In this document: one piece after another, positions 62,941 through 64,000 of the stretch | How positions within the stretch are numbered: position 1 is the stretch's first letter | How the letters are laid out: every line of letters begins with the position of its first letter | Source of the DNA: an uncultured Erythrobacter sp. | GTDB lineage: Bacteria > Pseudomonadota > Alphaproteobacteria > Sphingomonadales > Sphingomonadaceae | Length of the DNA: 64,000 nt | Direction of reading: 5' to 3' | Assembly (NCBI GenBank): GCA_947495555.1 | Contig: CANLZI010000001.1 | Span: 286,861 to 350,860 of the forward strand | Position numbers and translations under genes: made by a program | The notes under the pieces: model-generated | Databases searched by the model: none | What the model was told of the DNA's origin: nothing | What the model saw: only the letters and a program-made list of their open reading frames with translations

Positions 62941-63864
62941 CTACTTCTTCCTCGCGCCTTTACGTGCCCTTGGATGCGCATCTCGGTAATTTTCCAGCAT
63001 CGTTGCTGCATCCACCTGCGTGTAAACCTGGGTCGAGCCGAGCGAGGCGTGGCCCAACAATTCTTGCAAAGACCGCAAGTCAGCGCCTGCACCAAGCAGA
63101 TGCGTTGCAAAGCTGTGGCGCAAGGCATGCGGCGTAGCGGTATCGGGTAGGCCGAGCGCGCGACGCGCCTTCGCCATCGCCTTTTGCACCATGCCTTGGC
63201 TCAACGGGCCGCCTTTTACGCCGCGAAACAAGGCATCATCGGGGCCGACGGGCCATGGACATTGGCTTTGATATTCGGCCACTGCATCGCGGCAGACCGG
63301 CAGGATGGGGACAAGGCGTTGCTTGCCACCCTTGCCGGTGACTTGCAGCGCCTCTCCCAGCGGTGTGTCGCGCCCTTGCAGGGACAAAGCCTCGGCAATG
63401 CGCAGGCCTGATCCATACAGCAGCAGCAGGACAGCCCGGTCGCGCGCGCCAACCCAACCTTCTAGCGCTTCTCCAGCGACCAGATCGGCGATATTGCTGG
63501 CATCATCCGGGGTGACAGGGCGGGGCAAGCCCTTTTTGATGCGAGGCCCCCTTAGGCGCGGCGTGGCGGCATCCTGTTCGCCAGATTGGACGCGGGCAAA
63601 TTGGATGAAGCTCTTGATTGCTGACAATTCGCGCGCGGCGCTGGTGTTGGCCAATCCCTCGGCGCGGCGAGCGGCCAGATGGCTACGCAAATCCCTTGCT
63701 TCCAATCGGGCAATCGAGGGCCAATCGGCAAATTCTTGTGCGGCTAGCAATCGCCGAGCGCAAGCAAGGTAGGCGCGCACCGTATGCGGGCTGCGGCGGC
63801 GCGAATGGGTCAGATGTTCGCGCCACGCCTCCAAGAAGTCAGCAGCCATCATACTGCCACTCAT
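62941..63864 (-). CDS. xerC: Tyrosine recombinase XerC
   Basis: HLTHSRRRSPHTVRAYLACARRLLA...LLLLYGSGLRIAEALSLQGRD...TPHALRHSFATHLLGAGADLRSLQELLGHASLGSTQVYTQVD. Confidence 0.93.
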   Translation of the reverse strand: MSGSMMAADFLEAWREHLTHSRRRSPHTVRAYLACARRLLAAQEFADWPSIARLEARDLRSHLAARRAEGLANTSAARELSAIKSFIQFARVQSGEQDAATPRLRGPRIKKGLPRPVTPDDASNIADLVAGEALEGWVGARDRAVLLLLYGSGLRIAEALSLQGRDTPLGEALQVTGKGGKQRLVPILPVCRDAVAEYQSQCPWPVGPDDALFRGVKGGPLSQGMVQKAMAKARRALGLPDTATPHALRHSFATHLLGAGADLRSLQELLGHASLGSTQVYTQVDAATMLENYRDAHPRARKGARKK

Positions 63865-64000
63865 ACCGGCACCAAAGCATCGCCCACCAGCTCGCCCAGC
63901 AAGGCGTCCAACACCGGCATGCCAGCCTTTGTTAGGCCGATTTTCGAGCCATTTTGCCAAACGAGGCCGAGATCGCGATGCAGCTTGAGCCGATTGGTCT
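63861..64000 (-). CDS. Probable HemW-like radical SAM protein, C-terminal end (gene runs off the right edge)
   Basis: TNRLKLHRDLGLVWQNGSKIGLTKAGMPVLDALLGELVGDALVPV*; its stop overlaps the xerC start. Confidence 0.5.
   Translation of the reverse strand, partial: TNRLKLHRDLGLVWQNGSKIGLTKAGMPVLDALLGELVGDALVPV

Overview
The window is chromosomal DNA from an alphaproteobacterium. Gene content and order fit Sphingomonadales/Erythrobacteraceae, but that placement is inferred from gene content only. Most of it is ordinary housekeeping sequence: dnaG (partial), a GatB/YqeY-domain gene, carA/carB, greA, eno, tRNA-Lys(CUU), mreBCD-mrdA-rodA, mutL, ychF, pth, rplY, glyQS, ppdK, comF, hisI, cysK, tyrS, MoxR/VWA genes, parE, rsmI-yraN-gshB, xerC and a probable hemW 3' end. 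The most unusual structure lies between gshB and xerC (about 59.3-63.0 kb). Accessory genes there (two SAM methyltransferases, a GFA-type protein, one orphan ORF) are interspersed with diverged extra copies of the 3' end of gshB, a diverged extra copy of the 3' end of xerC fused directly to one of the gshB tails, and recurring CCAATTGCGGAC motifs. It looks like a stepwise-built insertion hotspot or cassette array. Other observations: a four-gene membrane/LEA-like stress cluster behind an exact EcfG-type promoter; a paired-palindrome operator in front of an XRE-regulator/membrane-protein pair; an overlapping small ORF and potential pseudoknot leader upstream of hisI; a Shine-Dalgarno-sequestering hairpin upstream of a small protein; a lipoprotein-like gene embedded between carA and carB; and a cytosolic chemoreceptor between MoxR and VWA genes. 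No CRISPR, prophage or IS element was seen. Family assignments are from reading the translations; no database search was run.
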